From positions 1 through 64,000 of the forward strand of contig NZ_BMLQ01000002.1 in the NCBI RefSeq assembly GCF_014645315.1: DNA of 64,000 bases, read 5' to 3'. Within the stretch, counting starts at the first letter, position 1. Each line of letters starts with the position of its first letter. The position numbers were made by a program, and so were the translations under genes. The notes beneath the pieces are model-generated. The model was not told the DNA's origin. It was given only the letters and a program-made list of their open reading frames with translations, and searched no databases. This DNA is from Citricoccus zhacaiensis. GTDB taxonomy: Bacteria > Actinomycetota > Actinomycetes > Actinomycetales > Micrococcaceae. This document shows positions 1-9,768 of the stretch, in pieces.

Positions 1-57
1 CAATACAAGTGGCTCTGAAAGGCAATACTGGGTGGCTCTCAGGCCCTCAAATACTCA
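1..57. repeat. Short tandem repeats at outer edge of the broken IS
   Basis: Two adjacent near-identical 22-bp units begin CAATACAAGTGGCTCT (1-22) and CAATACTGGGTGGCTCT (23-44). A partial third unit, CAAATACTCAG, follows to about 58, exactly where the ISL3 transposase frame breaks off. Multiple tandem copies of an approximately 20-bp motif are typical of IS21-family ends. I therefore read this as the edge of a second IS that cut the first, but only the edge is visible and the family call is tentative. Confidence 0.4.
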
Positions 58-1247
58 GTTGATGGCCTCCGTGGGTCCGTTCGAGGTCCCGGGCCGATCG
101 AAGTAGGCCAAGATGTCCGCCGACCGCTTCTTCAACGTCCGGCCCAACGCGGCCAGCTCCGTGAGCTTCTTCGGCACTGCACGGCCCAGCTTGGCGATCA
201 GTGACTGCATCATCGTCTTGCCCTTGGCTCTGTCCGGTTGCCGGTAAGCGGCGACTATGTGCTGGTAGAACGCCCACGTCGCCTCAACCTCCACGTGCTC
301 ATCGCCCTCGAAGACAGCCTGAATCCGGGAGTACTGCCTGTCCGTGAGTAGGTCCGCACCAGTGAGCAATGTGCGGCGGGCCTTGTAGAGCGGGTCAGTC
401 TTCCGTCCCCGGTGGCCGTGGACCTGTTGCTGGACCCGGCGCCGGCAACGCTCGACGGCATCTCCGGCCAGCCGGACTACGTGGAAGGGATCCATGACCG
501 CCACCGCCTCGGGACCTCATCCTCGGCGGCGGTCTTGAAGCCGGTGAACCCGTCCATGGCCACGACGTCGATGCCGTCCTGCCAGTCCTGGTCTCGTTCG
601 GCCAGCCAGGTCTTGAACACCTTCTTCGACCGGCCTTCCACCATGTCCAACAGGCGGGCCGGGCCGGTCCCGGCCCGCAGCGGGGTGAGATCGATGATCA
701 CGGTGACGTACTTGTCCCCACGCCGGGTGTGTCGCCACACGTGCTCGTCCACGCCGATCGCCGTGACTCCGTCGAACCGGGTGGGGTCGTTGATCAGCAG
801 GCGTTGACCCTCGGCCAGCACGGCGTCGTTGGCGGTGTTCCACCGCACAGCCAGGGACTCGGCGACCCGGGCGATGGTCAGGTGCTGCAGCACGAGCGCT
901 TCAAGCGCCCACCGCAGTGCACGGCGTGAGAGTTTGGCCATGGGCTCGGCCGCCTTCGTGGTGTCTTGGCGCCAGACATGGGCGCAGTCCTCGCACCGGT
1001 AGCGGCGCACGGTGATCTGCAGGGTGGTGGGCCGCCAGCCCACCGGTTCGTGCGCCAGCTGCCGGATCACAGTGCCGCGTGGAGTTCCTTGGGATCCGCA
1101 GCGATGGCACCAGTCATCTGGCTCCACCACCCGGCAGGCCAGCACGGCCCGTCCGGGTTCCAGGCGTTGGCCGACGGCTACGAGGCCGAGCTCGTCGAGG
1201 CGGCAGAACTTGGTCAGGTCACAGTCGTCGAAGGTAGCGTTAGGCAC
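58..1247 (-). pseudogene. ISL3-family transposase, frameshifted and 3'-truncated
   Basis: The N-terminal part (1247 to about 510) carries the ISL3 zinc finger with paired Cys (DDWCHRCGS and RYRCEDCAHVW), a helix-turn-helix region and the start of the DDE domain (GVDEHVWRH, VVAMDGFTGFK). The C-terminal part lies in another frame (504 to 58) beginning AVMDPFHVVRLAGDAVERC and ending FDRPGTSNGPTEAIN-stop. A single-base loss around 509-513 separates VPxAVAVMDPF into two frames. Intact relatives continue for roughly 35 further residues after GPTEAIN, so the 3' end is also lost. It is very unlikely to be active. ISL3 elements are not known for programmed frameshifting, so this is decay or a sequence error. 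Confidence 0.9.
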
Positions 1248-1369
1248 GTCGAGGTCTTCCCGATGGGCAGTGTGAGAACTTCCATCATCGGAAGGCCTCG
1301 ACCTCTACCCAGACATCGACGCGCCGCCACCCCCGGGGGAACCATCTACACCCCTATTTGTGATGAGCC

Positions 1370-1812
1370 AGTAATCGACCTCGGGATCCTCGACTGCCGC
1401 ACGGGCCTGATCGAGATCAGGGGTGGAACGTCCGATCAGCACCTCGGAGCCGAGTAAGGACCGTGCCTGGGCGGGGGAGAGATCGTGCTGGCCGATGTGG
1501 AAGATGTCCGCGCCGACGTGGGGCCGCCACGTCGGCCCGGTCGTTGACCGCGAACAGTTTCTCGTTTTCGCCCGCCACGTCGGCCAGCAGGTGCAGTGCG
1601 GAGATCTCCGCATCGGTGTCCAAGGTCTTGTCCCGCAACTGGATGATGTCGACCCCACCGGCGAACGCGGCCTTCAGGACATCCTCGAGGTCACCCTGTT
1701 GCTGGCGGGCGTCGGTGCATAGGTAGAGCCGGGCGTCGGCGAGCCTTTCGGCGCGGGCACGGCGCGAGTTGCGGTCTGCTGGTACGGGGAACGCGGGGGT
1801 ATGGTGGGTCAC
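1370..1812 (-). pseudogene. thiE: thiE remnant (thiamine-phosphate synthase), frameshifted and IS-disrupted
   Basis: Reading from a GTG at 1812, the product contains [33 protein letters not shown] and [10 protein letters not shown], the ThiE signature set for joining HMP-PP to the thiazole phosphate. After DVAA a run of four G on the plus strand (1520-1523) holds one base too many. The family sequence [19 protein letters not shown] continues in the next frame. It runs to DPEVDYW and is then cut by the ISL3 element at 1369/1370, losing the last third, including the phosphate-binding end of the barrel. The gene is divergent from the riboswitch-controlled thi operon. It is non-functional as read, so ThiE activity must come from elsewhere or be absent. 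Confidence 0.85.
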
Positions 1813-1828
1813 ACGCTGGTGATAGTCA

Positions 1829-1916
1829 GCGGGTTCTGCGGGAGCCCCTCGGGGGCTGAGAAGGCTTGAGCGCCGACCGCCACACCTGATGCGGGTCATG
1901 CCGCCGGAGGAAAGGA
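1829..1916 (+). promoter_or_regulatory. TPP riboswitch (THI element)
   Basis: The two conserved halves of the thiamine pyrophosphate aptamer are visible: GGGGGCTGAGAAGG (about 1851-1865) and CACCTGATGCGGGTCATGCC (about 1881-1903), ending GCCGGAGGAAAGG. The GGAGGAAAGG at the 3' edge doubles as the Shine-Dalgarno sequence of thiO, whose GTG starts at 1918. Ligand binding would therefore hide the ribosome site, and control is probably translational, repressing thiOSGFD when TPP is plentiful. The exact 5' boundary is estimated. Confidence 0.9.
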
Positions 1917-1917
1917 C

Positions 1918-3222
1918 GTGCCGGTGAATTCTGTGCATCCTGGTGTCGGGACTAGAGCGGTCGACGTCGCCGTCGTGGGCGCCGGGCTGGTTGGCTTGGC
2001 CACCGCTTGGGAGTTGCGCCGCCGCGGTCGCTCCGTCGCGTTGATCGACCCAGACCCGGGGGCGGGGGCGTCGCGGGCGGCGGCCGGCATGCTGGCTCCG
2101 GTCAGCGAAGTCCAGTACCAGCAGGAGTCCTTGTACCCGCTGATGGGCGCTTCGGCTGCCGAATACCCGGGCTTCGCTGCTTCCGTCGAGCAGGCTGCCG
2201 GAGCATCCGTGGGGTACCGGGCCACCGAGACCCTGGTCTGCGGAGTCGACTCCTCCGACCGGCAGGCACTGGCTGACCTTCGCCAATTGCAACTGAGCCA
2301 TGGCATGGCGGTGGAACCGCTGACCCTCCGCGCGGCCCGTTCCCTGGAACCGGCCCTGACCCCGCGTCTGTCCGCGGCGTTCCGCATCCCCACCGACCAC
2401 CAGATCGACCCGCGCCGACTGGTGACCGGGTTGCTGGCGGCCCTGGTCGAGCGAGACGTGACCGGGGTGCTCCTCGCCGGTGACGTGGATGGTGGGCCAG
2501 TGCGCCTTCTCCGCGTGCAGGCCAGGGCACTGTTGTGGGACGGGCAGGGCGTGGTCACCGGTATCGTACTGACGGACGGTCAGGATGTGGTTGCTGACGA
2601 GACGATCCTGGCCCTGGGTATGGGTACCGGTGCACTGGATGGCCTGCCTGACACCTGTCGGTTGCCGCTTCGTCCGGTACATGGAGACATCCTTCGCGCC
2701 CGGCTCCCCGCTGGCCCGCAGCGACTGATCGAGCGCACCGTTCGTGGCCTGGTCCACGGGGTGCCGGTCTACCTCGTGCCGCGCGTCGACGGCACGATCG
2801 TGATCGGTGCCACGTCTCGCGAGGACGACCTGGGTGGCGTCAGCGCCGGCGGGGTGTTTCGCCTGTTGCGCGACGCCCAGGCCCTCGTGCCGGGCGTTGC
2901 CGACCTGGAGCTCAGGGAGGTCATGGCCCGCGCCCGCCCCGGTACCCCCGACGACGCGCCCTACCTCGGCCGCATCCGCACGCCCGACGGCGAACCCGTG
3001 CCCGGCCTGGTGGTCTCCACTGGTCATTTCCGCCACGGGGTGCTGCTCACCCCACTGGCCGCTCGCCTTGCCGCCCAGCTGGTCACCGATCAGGCGGGGA
3101 CCGATCCGGACGCCGACGCCGCGCACCTGACCACTACCGACCCCCACCGCTTCGACCCCTCGGGCCTCGCTCGGCGCACGGTCGCCGCCCAAGCTTCCGC
3201 CCCCGAGAACAGGAGGACCTGA
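1918..3222 (+). CDS. thiO: Glycine oxidase ThiO
   Basis: FAD-dependent oxidase of the DAO family that turns glycine into the iminoglycine used by ThiG to build the thiazole of thiamine in aerobes. The N-terminal Rossmann motif GAGLVG (about residues 21-26) is followed by the family motif [14 protein letters not shown], and the C-terminal part has [15 protein letters not shown] and [10 protein letters not shown], typical of ThiO. The length of 434 aa is slightly longer than many ThiO. The GTG start is chosen because GGAGGAAAGG, also the riboswitch tail, sits 2-11 bases upstream. The stop overlaps the thiS ATG (TGATG). First gene of the thi operon. Confidence 0.93.
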   Translation: MPVNSVHPGVGTRAVDVAVVGAGLVGLATAWELRRRGRSVALIDPDPGAGASRAAAGMLAPVSEVQYQQESLYPLMGASAAEYPGFAASVEQAAGASVGYRATETLVCGVDSSDRQALADLRQLQLSHGMAVEPLTLRAARSLEPALTPRLSAAFRIPTDHQIDPRRLVTGLLAALVERDVTGVLLAGDVDGGPVRLLRVQARALLWDGQGVVTGIVLTDGQDVVADETILALGMGTGALDGLPDTCRLPLRPVHGDILRARLPAGPQRLIERTVRGLVHGVPVYLVPRVDGTIVIGATSREDDLGGVSAGGVFRLLRDAQALVPGVADLELREVMARARPGTPDDAPYLGRIRTPDGEPVPGLVVSTGHFRHGVLLTPLAARLAAQLVTDQAGTDPDADAAHLTTTDPHRFDPSGLARRTVAAQASAPENRRT

Positions 3223-3461
3223 TGACCGCCATCACCCTCAACGGCACCCCGCATGCCGTGCCCGAGGACACGACCATCGTCGACCTCGTCGCCGAGGCCA
3301 TCAGCCGGCCCCTGGGCCCCGACGGCCGCCCGCTGGACGGGGGCCGCCTGGGCATGGCCGTGGCCGTGGACGCCATCGTCCTCCCTCGCAGCCGCTGGTA
3401 CCGCACGCCCGTCGTCGAGGGCCAGAGCATCGAGATCATCACCGCCGTCCAAGGAGGCTGA
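3222..3461 (+). CDS. thiS: Sulfur carrier protein ThiS
   Basis: A 79-residue ubiquitin-fold protein that carries sulfur as a C-terminal thiocarboxylate to thiazole synthase. It ends in the essential Gly-Gly (ITAVQGG) and begins with the typical [10 protein letters not shown] strand. It is a little longer than the usual 65-70 residues because of an extended middle ([20 protein letters not shown]). The start codon overlaps the thiO stop, and thiG begins three bases after the thiS stop, which implies tight translational coupling. Confidence 0.93.
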   Translation: MTAITLNGTPHAVPEDTTIVDLVAEAISRPLGPDGRPLDGGRLGMAVAVDAIVLPRSRWYRTPVVEGQSIEIITAVQGG

Positions 3462-5482
<2,021 letters not shown>

Positions 5483-5542
5483 GCCAGCCCGACGCCACGA
5501 AGTCCACAGGTCCACCGAATGCAAGCGAGAGGAACACCGCGG

Positions 5543-5629
5543 ATGTCCGTGCCTGAAGACTCCGTACCTTCTGATACCGGCCCGGCAGAGGTCCGACCCA
5601 CGCCGGCAGAACTGGGTGGGGGGCAGTGA
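5543..5629 (+). CDS. Possible 28-residue leader or remnant ORF before thiD
   Basis: An ATG with a reasonable ribosome site (GAGAGGAAC, 5527-5535) opens a 28-codon frame, [20 protein letters not shown]... ending at TGA 5627-5629, four bases before the preferred thiD GTG. The composition is Pro/Glu-rich, with no domain. It could be the N-terminal stump of a lost thi gene, a translational-coupling leader for thiD, or chance. Confidence 0.25.
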   Translation: MSVPEDSVPSDTGPAEVRPTPAELGGGQ

Positions 5630-5633
5630 ACTC

Positions 5634-6452
5634 GTGAGCAGACCACCGGTCGCCCTGACGATCGCCGGCTCGGACCCTTCCGGCGGGGCTGGCATCCAGG
5701 CCGATCTCAAGACGTTCTCGGCGTTGGGCGTCTATGGCACCGCCGTGATCACCGCGCTGACTGCCCAGTCCACCCAGGGCGTGACCGGCGTGCACGCCGT
5801 CCCCCCGGAGTTCGTCCGCGCCCAGCTCGACACCCTTCTGGCGGACATACCCGTGGACGCCATCAAGATCGGGATGCTCGCCGGCGCCCCGACCGTGCGC
5901 ACCGTGGCGGACTTCCTGCGCGAGCTGGCCGAAGGACAGGGTCCGGCCGTGGTGCTGGACCCGGTGATGGTCTCCACCAGCGGCTCGCGCCTCCTGGCCG
6001 ACGACGCCGTGGCTGCCATCCGCGAGATGTTGCCCTACAGCTCTGTCATCACCCCCAACATCCCCGAGGCCGCGGTCCTGCTCGACCAGGCAGAGGCCAC
6101 CGACATGGAAGGCATGCGCACCCAGGCCCGGGCCCTGCTCGACATCGGCGCCCGGCGGGTGCTCCTGAAGGGCGGGCATCTGGCTGGTGGGCATGCCACC
6201 GACCTGTGGCTCAACGCCGACGGAGAGCACCTGTTCACCGGGCCGCGGGTGCCGACGGCCAATACCCACGGCACCGGCTGCTCGCTGTCCTCGGCCATGG
6301 CCGCCCTGGTACCGCGCTGCGCGTCATGGCCGCAGACGGTAGACCGGGCAAAGTCTTGGCTGACCGGGGCCCTGCGGGCCGCGGACTCCCTCGAGATCGG
6401 CCAGGGCCCCGGACCCGTCCACCACTTCTACGATCTCTGGAAGTCGCCATGA
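5634..6452 (+). CDS. thiD: Hydroxymethylpyrimidine / HMP-phosphate kinase ThiD
   Basis: Ribokinase-fold kinase that phosphorylates HMP and HMP-P to HMP-PP, the pyrimidine half of thiamine. Conserved blocks are [20 protein letters not shown] at the start, [35 protein letters not shown] and the anion-hole motif [12 protein letters not shown] near the end. It lacks the extra TenA or ThiE domains seen in some fusions. GTG 5634 is preferred because of GGTGGGGGG about 10 bases upstream; an in-frame GTG at 5616 would add six residues. It is separated from thiF by 150 bp and may be read from the same transcript. Confidence 0.92.
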   Translation: MSRPPVALTIAGSDPSGGAGIQADLKTFSALGVYGTAVITALTAQSTQGVTGVHAVPPEFVRAQLDTLLADIPVDAIKIGMLAGAPTVRTVADFLRELAEGQGPAVVLDPVMVSTSGSRLLADDAVAAIREMLPYSSVITPNIPEAAVLLDQAEATDMEGMRTQARALLDIGARRVLLKGGHLAGGHATDLWLNADGEHLFTGPRVPTANTHGTGCSLSSAMAALVPRCASWPQTVDRAKSWLTGALRAADSLEIGQGPGPVHHFYDLWKSP

Positions 6453-6724
6453 TCCAGACCGGCACATGATCCACCAGCGGATCGCCAGTCGGAAGAGGCG
6501 ATCGTGATCTGATCGAACGGTATTGGGGCTAATCCGCCGGGCCGCATCGTGCGGAAGCCACTGCTCAGACACCACCGGTCGATCGCCTGGGTCCGGCCGA
6601 TCGCTTCCCAGACACCCGTCGCGTCGTGCCTCGTCCGCCAATCTGCAGGCAGACGTTCAGCGTGGGCGGCGGGGTTGACGGGCAACAGCCAGTGCGTGCA
6701 CTCAGAACCGTCAGTGGGGCGCAT
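6428..6724 (-). pseudogene. Possible C-terminally truncated ORF (EVE-domain-like start), low confidence
   Basis: An ATG at 6724, overlapping the end of the glycosyltransferase gene, opens 98 codons. The first 55 residues read like real protein (THWLLPVNPAAHAERLPADW, then DRWCLSSGFRTMRPGG). The W-L-P-V-N-P start and R-M-R-P-G block recall EVE/PUA-like proteins, but I cannot confirm this. After MRPGG the sequence loses protein character and runs antisense into the thiD 3' end. It is best read as a decayed gene at the end of the crt operon. A 7-bp inverted repeat (GATCGCC, 6480-6486 / 6497-6503) lies in the same stretch. Confidence 0.3.
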
Positions 6725-7514
6725 GGCGAACACCCCACCCGAACCGCAGGGCCCACCGTTTCCACGGGGGCACCCGAGACCAATTGAGGGACAGGGTGCG
6801 CAGGGCGCGGTGGAAACGGCGGCCGAGCTGGGCCATCCCGCGCAGTGAGCGGGCCGAGACCCCCACCACGATGCGGGGCACGGTGGCCACGATGTGGTGA
6901 GGCCCCAACGCGAGGGCCAGGTCCATGTCGTCATGCACTTCCCGCTCCGTGCGGTGCACCCGGCCTCGCACCTCCCGCCAGACCGACCGACGGATGGCCA
7001 TGTTCGAGCCCCACAGCGGCGCCCGGGCGGTCGCCGCGTAACCGAGGGCGTAGTAGGCCCCCAGGTACACCGCAGCCGCAGGGATGCCGATCAGCCGGGG
7101 CAGGTCCACGAAACGACCCCAGCCGGTGACTGCGGCGGCCTCCGGGCGCTGCGCCATGGCCTCGGTGATCTGCTCGACCCAGTCTGGGCGGGGCAGCGAG
7201 TCGGCGTCGAGGCGGGCGATGACCGGGGCTTCGGCGGCGTCGTAACCGGTGGCGGCCGCGGCCCAGATGCCGACCGTCGGTTCCACCAGCACGCGCGCCC
7301 CGTGGAACGCGGCCACAGCCGCTGTGGTGTCCTCGGAGGCGTTGTCCACCACGATCACCTCGGCCGGCGCCACGGTCTGCTGCGCCAGGGCGAGCAGGCA
7401 CCGGTCCAGCAGGACGGCGTCGTCTCGGGCGGGGATCACCACACTCACCAACTCCCGCTTCGGAGCTGGTGCTGGTACTGGCACTGAACCGTGCGTCTCG
7501 GAACTCAGGGCCAC
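6711..7514 (-). CDS. crtX: GT2-family glycosyltransferase, probable carotenoid glucosyltransferase CrtX
   Basis: The N-terminal GT-A domain begins VSVVIPARDDAVLLDRCLLAL, with VIVVDNASEDTT, the D-x-D type metal site IARLDADSLPRPDWV and a later HDDMDLALAL. The product of 267 residues has no clear membrane span. It is the last intact gene of the carotenoid operon, its start overlapping the membrane-protein gene by 10 bp. By position and family it should glucosylate the terminal hydroxyls of the C50 carotenoid, as CrtX does in Corynebacterium and Micrococcus. The substrate is inferred from context only. Confidence 0.75.
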   Translation of the reverse strand: MALSSETHGSVPVPAPAPKRELVSVVIPARDDAVLLDRCLLALAQQTVAPAEVIVVDNASEDTTAAVAAFHGARVLVEPTVGIWAAAATGYDAAEAPVIARLDADSLPRPDWVEQITEAMAQRPEAAAVTGWGRFVDLPRLIGIPAAAVYLGAYYALGYAATARAPLWGSNMAIRRSVWREVRGRVHRTEREVHDDMDLALALGPHHIVATVPRIVVGVSARSLRGMAQLGRRFHRALRTLSLNWSRVPPWKRWALRFGWGVRHAPH

Positions 7515-8122
7515 GGCCCGTCCTTCACGAGCCGGTCCAGCAACAGCCCGGCCAGCAGCGCGCCGAGCACCCCGGCGGCCAGGTCACCCATCGTGTCTTC
7601 GTAGCCGACCTGGATGGCGGGATCGAGCAGGGTGTGGCCGAACCACTCGCCCACCTCCCAGAGCACGGCCAGCAGGGCGCCCAATCCGGCGGTGAGCAGG
7701 GTCTGGCCAGCGCGGCCGGCTGAGGGACCCGTCTGCAGCCAGCCGCTACGCAGCAGCGCGGCGGTACCGATGGCGGCCAGGAGGCCGGTGGCCACCACGT
7801 GCATGACGAGGTCGAGCCACGGGATCAGCTGGTACGCGTCCAGCAGGGCCGCCCAGGCGGCAACCAGCAGGATGACGGCGGTTCCAGCCTGGACAGATCC
7901 CCGTAGCGGGGCCAGGCGGATCACGGTCTGGCCCAGGAGCACCAGGGAGTACAAGGCCACGGCCACCCCGCTGTCCCACAGTCCCAGGACCAGACTCAGA
8001 AGCGTGAGCAGGGCGGCGGCGTCGGCGATCAGCCGGGCGGGCAGCGGTCCGTCCACCCGCAGCGTCCGCACGGCCTCCTGCCACAGGCGTGCCGCGGGGC
8101 TGGCGTTCGCCTCAGCCGCCAC
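7505..8122 (-). CDS. Polytopic membrane protein of the carotenoid operon, unknown function
   Basis: A 205-residue protein with about six predicted hydrophobic segments (for example LIADAAALLTLLSLVLGLW, AVALYSLVLLGQTVIRL, AVILLVAAWAALL, LVMHVVATGLLAAIGTAAL). A C-terminal block WEVGEWFGHTLLD...YEDTMGDLAAGVLGALLAG resembles the W-E-x-x-E-W / D-T-x-x-D pattern of YjdF/DUF2238-type membrane proteins. It overlaps crtEb by 11 bp and crtX by 10 bp, so it is cotranscribed and translationally coupled with C50 carotenoid genes. It has none of the lycopene cyclase or UbiA motifs. A role in carotenoid placement, transport or modification is only inference. Confidence 0.8.
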   Translation of the reverse strand: MAAEANASPAARLWQEAVRTLRVDGPLPARLIADAAALLTLLSLVLGLWDSGVAVALYSLVLLGQTVIRLAPLRGSVQAGTAVILLVAAWAALLDAYQLIPWLDLVMHVVATGLLAAIGTAALLRSGWLQTGPSAGRAGQTLLTAGLGALLAVLWEVGEWFGHTLLDPAIQVGYEDTMGDLAAGVLGALLAGLLLDRLVKDGPWP

Positions 8123-8996
8123 GGGCGATCCAGATCAGCAGCAGGGTCACCAGGAATCCGGTCACCATGTTGAGCCAGAGGAACCGGCGCCAGCCCCGGT
8201 TCGCCTCCTCGCAGCGCTCATCCGGCAGGGACCGGAACGGCAGGATGCTGACGATGTAGGGCAGCACCAGCACCCCGGCCAGGGCACCGGGCCACCCGGC
8301 CAGCAGCATCACGAGTCCGGCGGCGGCGTAGAGGACCACCGCGGTGCGGACGGCTCCGCGGGCTCCCAGTGCGGTGGCGATGGAGCCGATGCCGGCCTGC
8401 CGGTCCGCCGTGACGTCCTGCGCCGCGCCGAAGGCCTGCGATGCCATGCCCCAGAAGAAGAACGCGACCATGGAGGCCACCACGGTCAGGGTCGGCGGGG
8501 CCTCGGCCAGCGCCAGCCCGAAGACCGCGGGGCCCACGAAGTGCGTGGACGAGGTCATGGAGTCCAGCAGCGGACGTTCCTTCAGCCGGATCCGCGGAGC
8601 CGAATATCCCACGACGGCGGCCAGCGCCACCGCGAGCACCACGCCGGACACAACCGTGCCGGCCATCAGCAGGAACACCACGAAGGGCAGCGATAGCAGC
8701 CCGGCAGACCACAGGGTCAGCCGGTGCCACCGGTCGGAGAGGACGATGCCCTCCACCCCGCCCTTGCGCGGGTTGCGTAGGTCGGACTCGTAGTCGAACA
8801 CGTCATTGATTCCGTACATCAACAGGTTGTACGGGAACAGGAAGAACAGGGTGCCGACGATCAGCTCGAGGGTGGAGCTGCCGCCGGCCATCAGATACGC
8901 CGCGGCGAACGGATAGGCGGTGTTGACCCAGCTGATCGGGCGGGAGGACCCGAGCAGCTGGCGGGCCGCCTCCGGGGCGGTGGCCGTGACCGTCAT
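8112..8996 (-). CDS. crtEb: Lycopene elongase CrtEb (UbiA-type prenyltransferase)
   Basis: Integral membrane prenyltransferase that adds two C5 units from DMAPP to lycopene, making the C50 flavuxanthin backbone. The first aspartate motif is NDVFDYESDLRNPRK (residues about 63-77) and the second is DVTADRQAGIGSIATALG, each in the expected loop between hydrophobic helices (e.g. LIVGTLFFLFPYNLLMYGI). The length of 294 aa is normal. It follows crtYf with a 4-bp overlap. The pairing with heterodimeric cyclases CrtYe/CrtYf identifies it as an elongase and not a menaquinone UbiA. Confidence 0.9.
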   Translation of the reverse strand: MTVTATAPEAARQLLGSSRPISWVNTAYPFAAAYLMAGGSSTLELIVGTLFFLFPYNLLMYGINDVFDYESDLRNPRKGGVEGIVLSDRWHRLTLWSAGLLSLPFVVFLLMAGTVVSGVVLAVALAAVVGYSAPRIRLKERPLLDSMTSSTHFVGPAVFGLALAEAPPTLTVVASMVAFFFWGMASQAFGAAQDVTADRQAGIGSIATALGARGAVRTAVVLYAAAGLVMLLAGWPGALAGVLVLPYIVSILPFRSLPDERCEEANRGWRRFLWLNMVTGFLVTLLLIWIARGG

Positions 8997-9370
8997 GCCT
9001 CCACCTCCCGTCCCGTCTCCTGCTGCTCCGTGTCAGTCCATCCTGTCTCGTCTCGGCTCGACCCGTCCCGCCTCGTCCTGGACAGCAGGGCGCTGACCGC
9101 GGGCAGCAGCAGTCCCGCCGCCACCGGCCAGACCAGGTCCTCGATCGGGGCCAGCCCCACCCGCCAGCCGGTGAGCAGCTCCTCGTTGTACCGGAACAGG
9201 TCGGCGGCGATCATCAGGTTGTCGAACACCACGGTCAGCGCCACCAGGACGGCGATGGTCAATCCGGTGGCGGCCCACCACCGCTGCCCCAGTCGGCAGC
9301 GCCAGGAGGCGTAGGCGGCCACGGCCACCGGGAGCAGCAGGAAGAGCCCGGCGAGCGCTATGTAGCTCAC
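8993..9370 (-). CDS. crtYf: C50 carotenoid cyclase subunit CrtYf-like
   Basis: A 125-residue protein with three hydrophobic helices (LFLLLPVAVAAYA, WWAATGLTIAVLVALTVV, and WPVAAGLLLPAVSALL). The lycopene-cyclase domain motif P-I-E-D-L-V-W follows FDNLMIAADLFRYNEELLTG. It pairs with the upstream gene to form the heterodimeric cyclase acting on the C50 product of CrtEb. Whether the rings are epsilon (decaprenoxanthin) or gamma (sarcinaxanthin) cannot be told from the sequence by eye. It overlaps its neighbours by 4 bp on both sides. Confidence 0.85.
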   Translation of the reverse strand: MSYIALAGLFLLLPVAVAAYASWRCRLGQRWWAATGLTIAVLVALTVVFDNLMIAADLFRYNEELLTGWRVGLAPIEDLVWPVAAGLLLPAVSALLSRTRRDGSSRDETGWTDTEQQETGREVEA

Positions 9371-9768
9371 TCTCCCACCTCCTGACCGGCGGCCGGGCGC
9401 GGGGCTGGTCCGCCGGCGTCGGGCAGGGTGCTTCCGGTGGATCCACCACGGCCGGCCCGGCGCAGGACGAGGACGATCAGCCCGCGCAGCACCAGGGTGA
9501 GGTAGGAGAGGAAGGTGATGAAGACGATCTCCTCCAACGGCAGCTCGGGGGCGAGCATGATGCCCGTCATGCCCGCGCTCTGGCCGGCGGCATAGTGCTG
9601 GGAGGCGATTGCCGCCAGGTCCCAGGCAAGGAAGAACGCGATGCCGATGGCCACGGTGATCGCCCCGGCCCGCGGCGCGCGCCAGAGTACGAGCCGGAAG
9701 CGGTGATCGAGCAGCGCCATGCAGCCGGTCGAGACGAGCAGGGCGGCGAGGTAGAGAAACGCCGTCAT
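9367..9768 (-). CDS. crtYe: C50 carotenoid cyclase subunit CrtYe-like
   Basis: The start is the ATG at 9768, which overlaps the crtI stop (ATGA), giving 133 aa. Three hydrophobic segments (FLYLAALLVSTGCMALL, GAITVAIGIAFFLAWDLAAI, and FLSYLTLVLRGLIVLVL) and the motif APELPLEEIVFI with its P-x-E-E core match the first half of heterodimeric lycopene-type cyclases. The C-terminal tail is a hydrophilic Gly/Pro/Ser-rich extension. It works with the product of 8993-9370. Confidence 0.85.
   Translation of the reverse strand: MTAFLYLAALLVSTGCMALLDHRFRLVLWRAPRAGAITVAIGIAFFLAWDLAAIASQHYAAGQSAGMTGIMLAPELPLEEIVFITFLSYLTLVLRGLIVLVLRRAGRGGSTGSTLPDAGGPAPRPAAGQEVGE

Larger units (their letters stand above)
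1..1369 (-). mobile_element. Partial ISL3-family insertion sequence inserted in thiE
   Basis: The element reads on the minus strand. Its 5' side ends near 1369, where the minus strand reads GGCTCATCACAAATAGGGG. The GG-rich start fits ISL3-type terminal repeats, and thiE coding sequence resumes immediately outside it at 1370 (GTCGATTACT, residues V-D-Y). The distal end is missing: the transposase stops abruptly at about 58 and is followed by unrelated short repeats (1-57), so no second terminal repeat or target duplication can be checked here. The family assignment rests on the transposase; the terminal repeat is inferred from the thiE junction. Confidence 0.75.

Noticed and set aside
477-520. 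Programmed frameshift in the ISL3 transposase
   Set aside because: ISL3 transposases are single-frame; no slippery heptamer plus structure is seen and the gene is truncated anyway.
1417-3192. Long open frame antisense to thiO (and other long antisense frames across the window)
   Set aside because: High-GC third positions keep opposite frames open; the residues lack family motifs, except the short thiE part already annotated.
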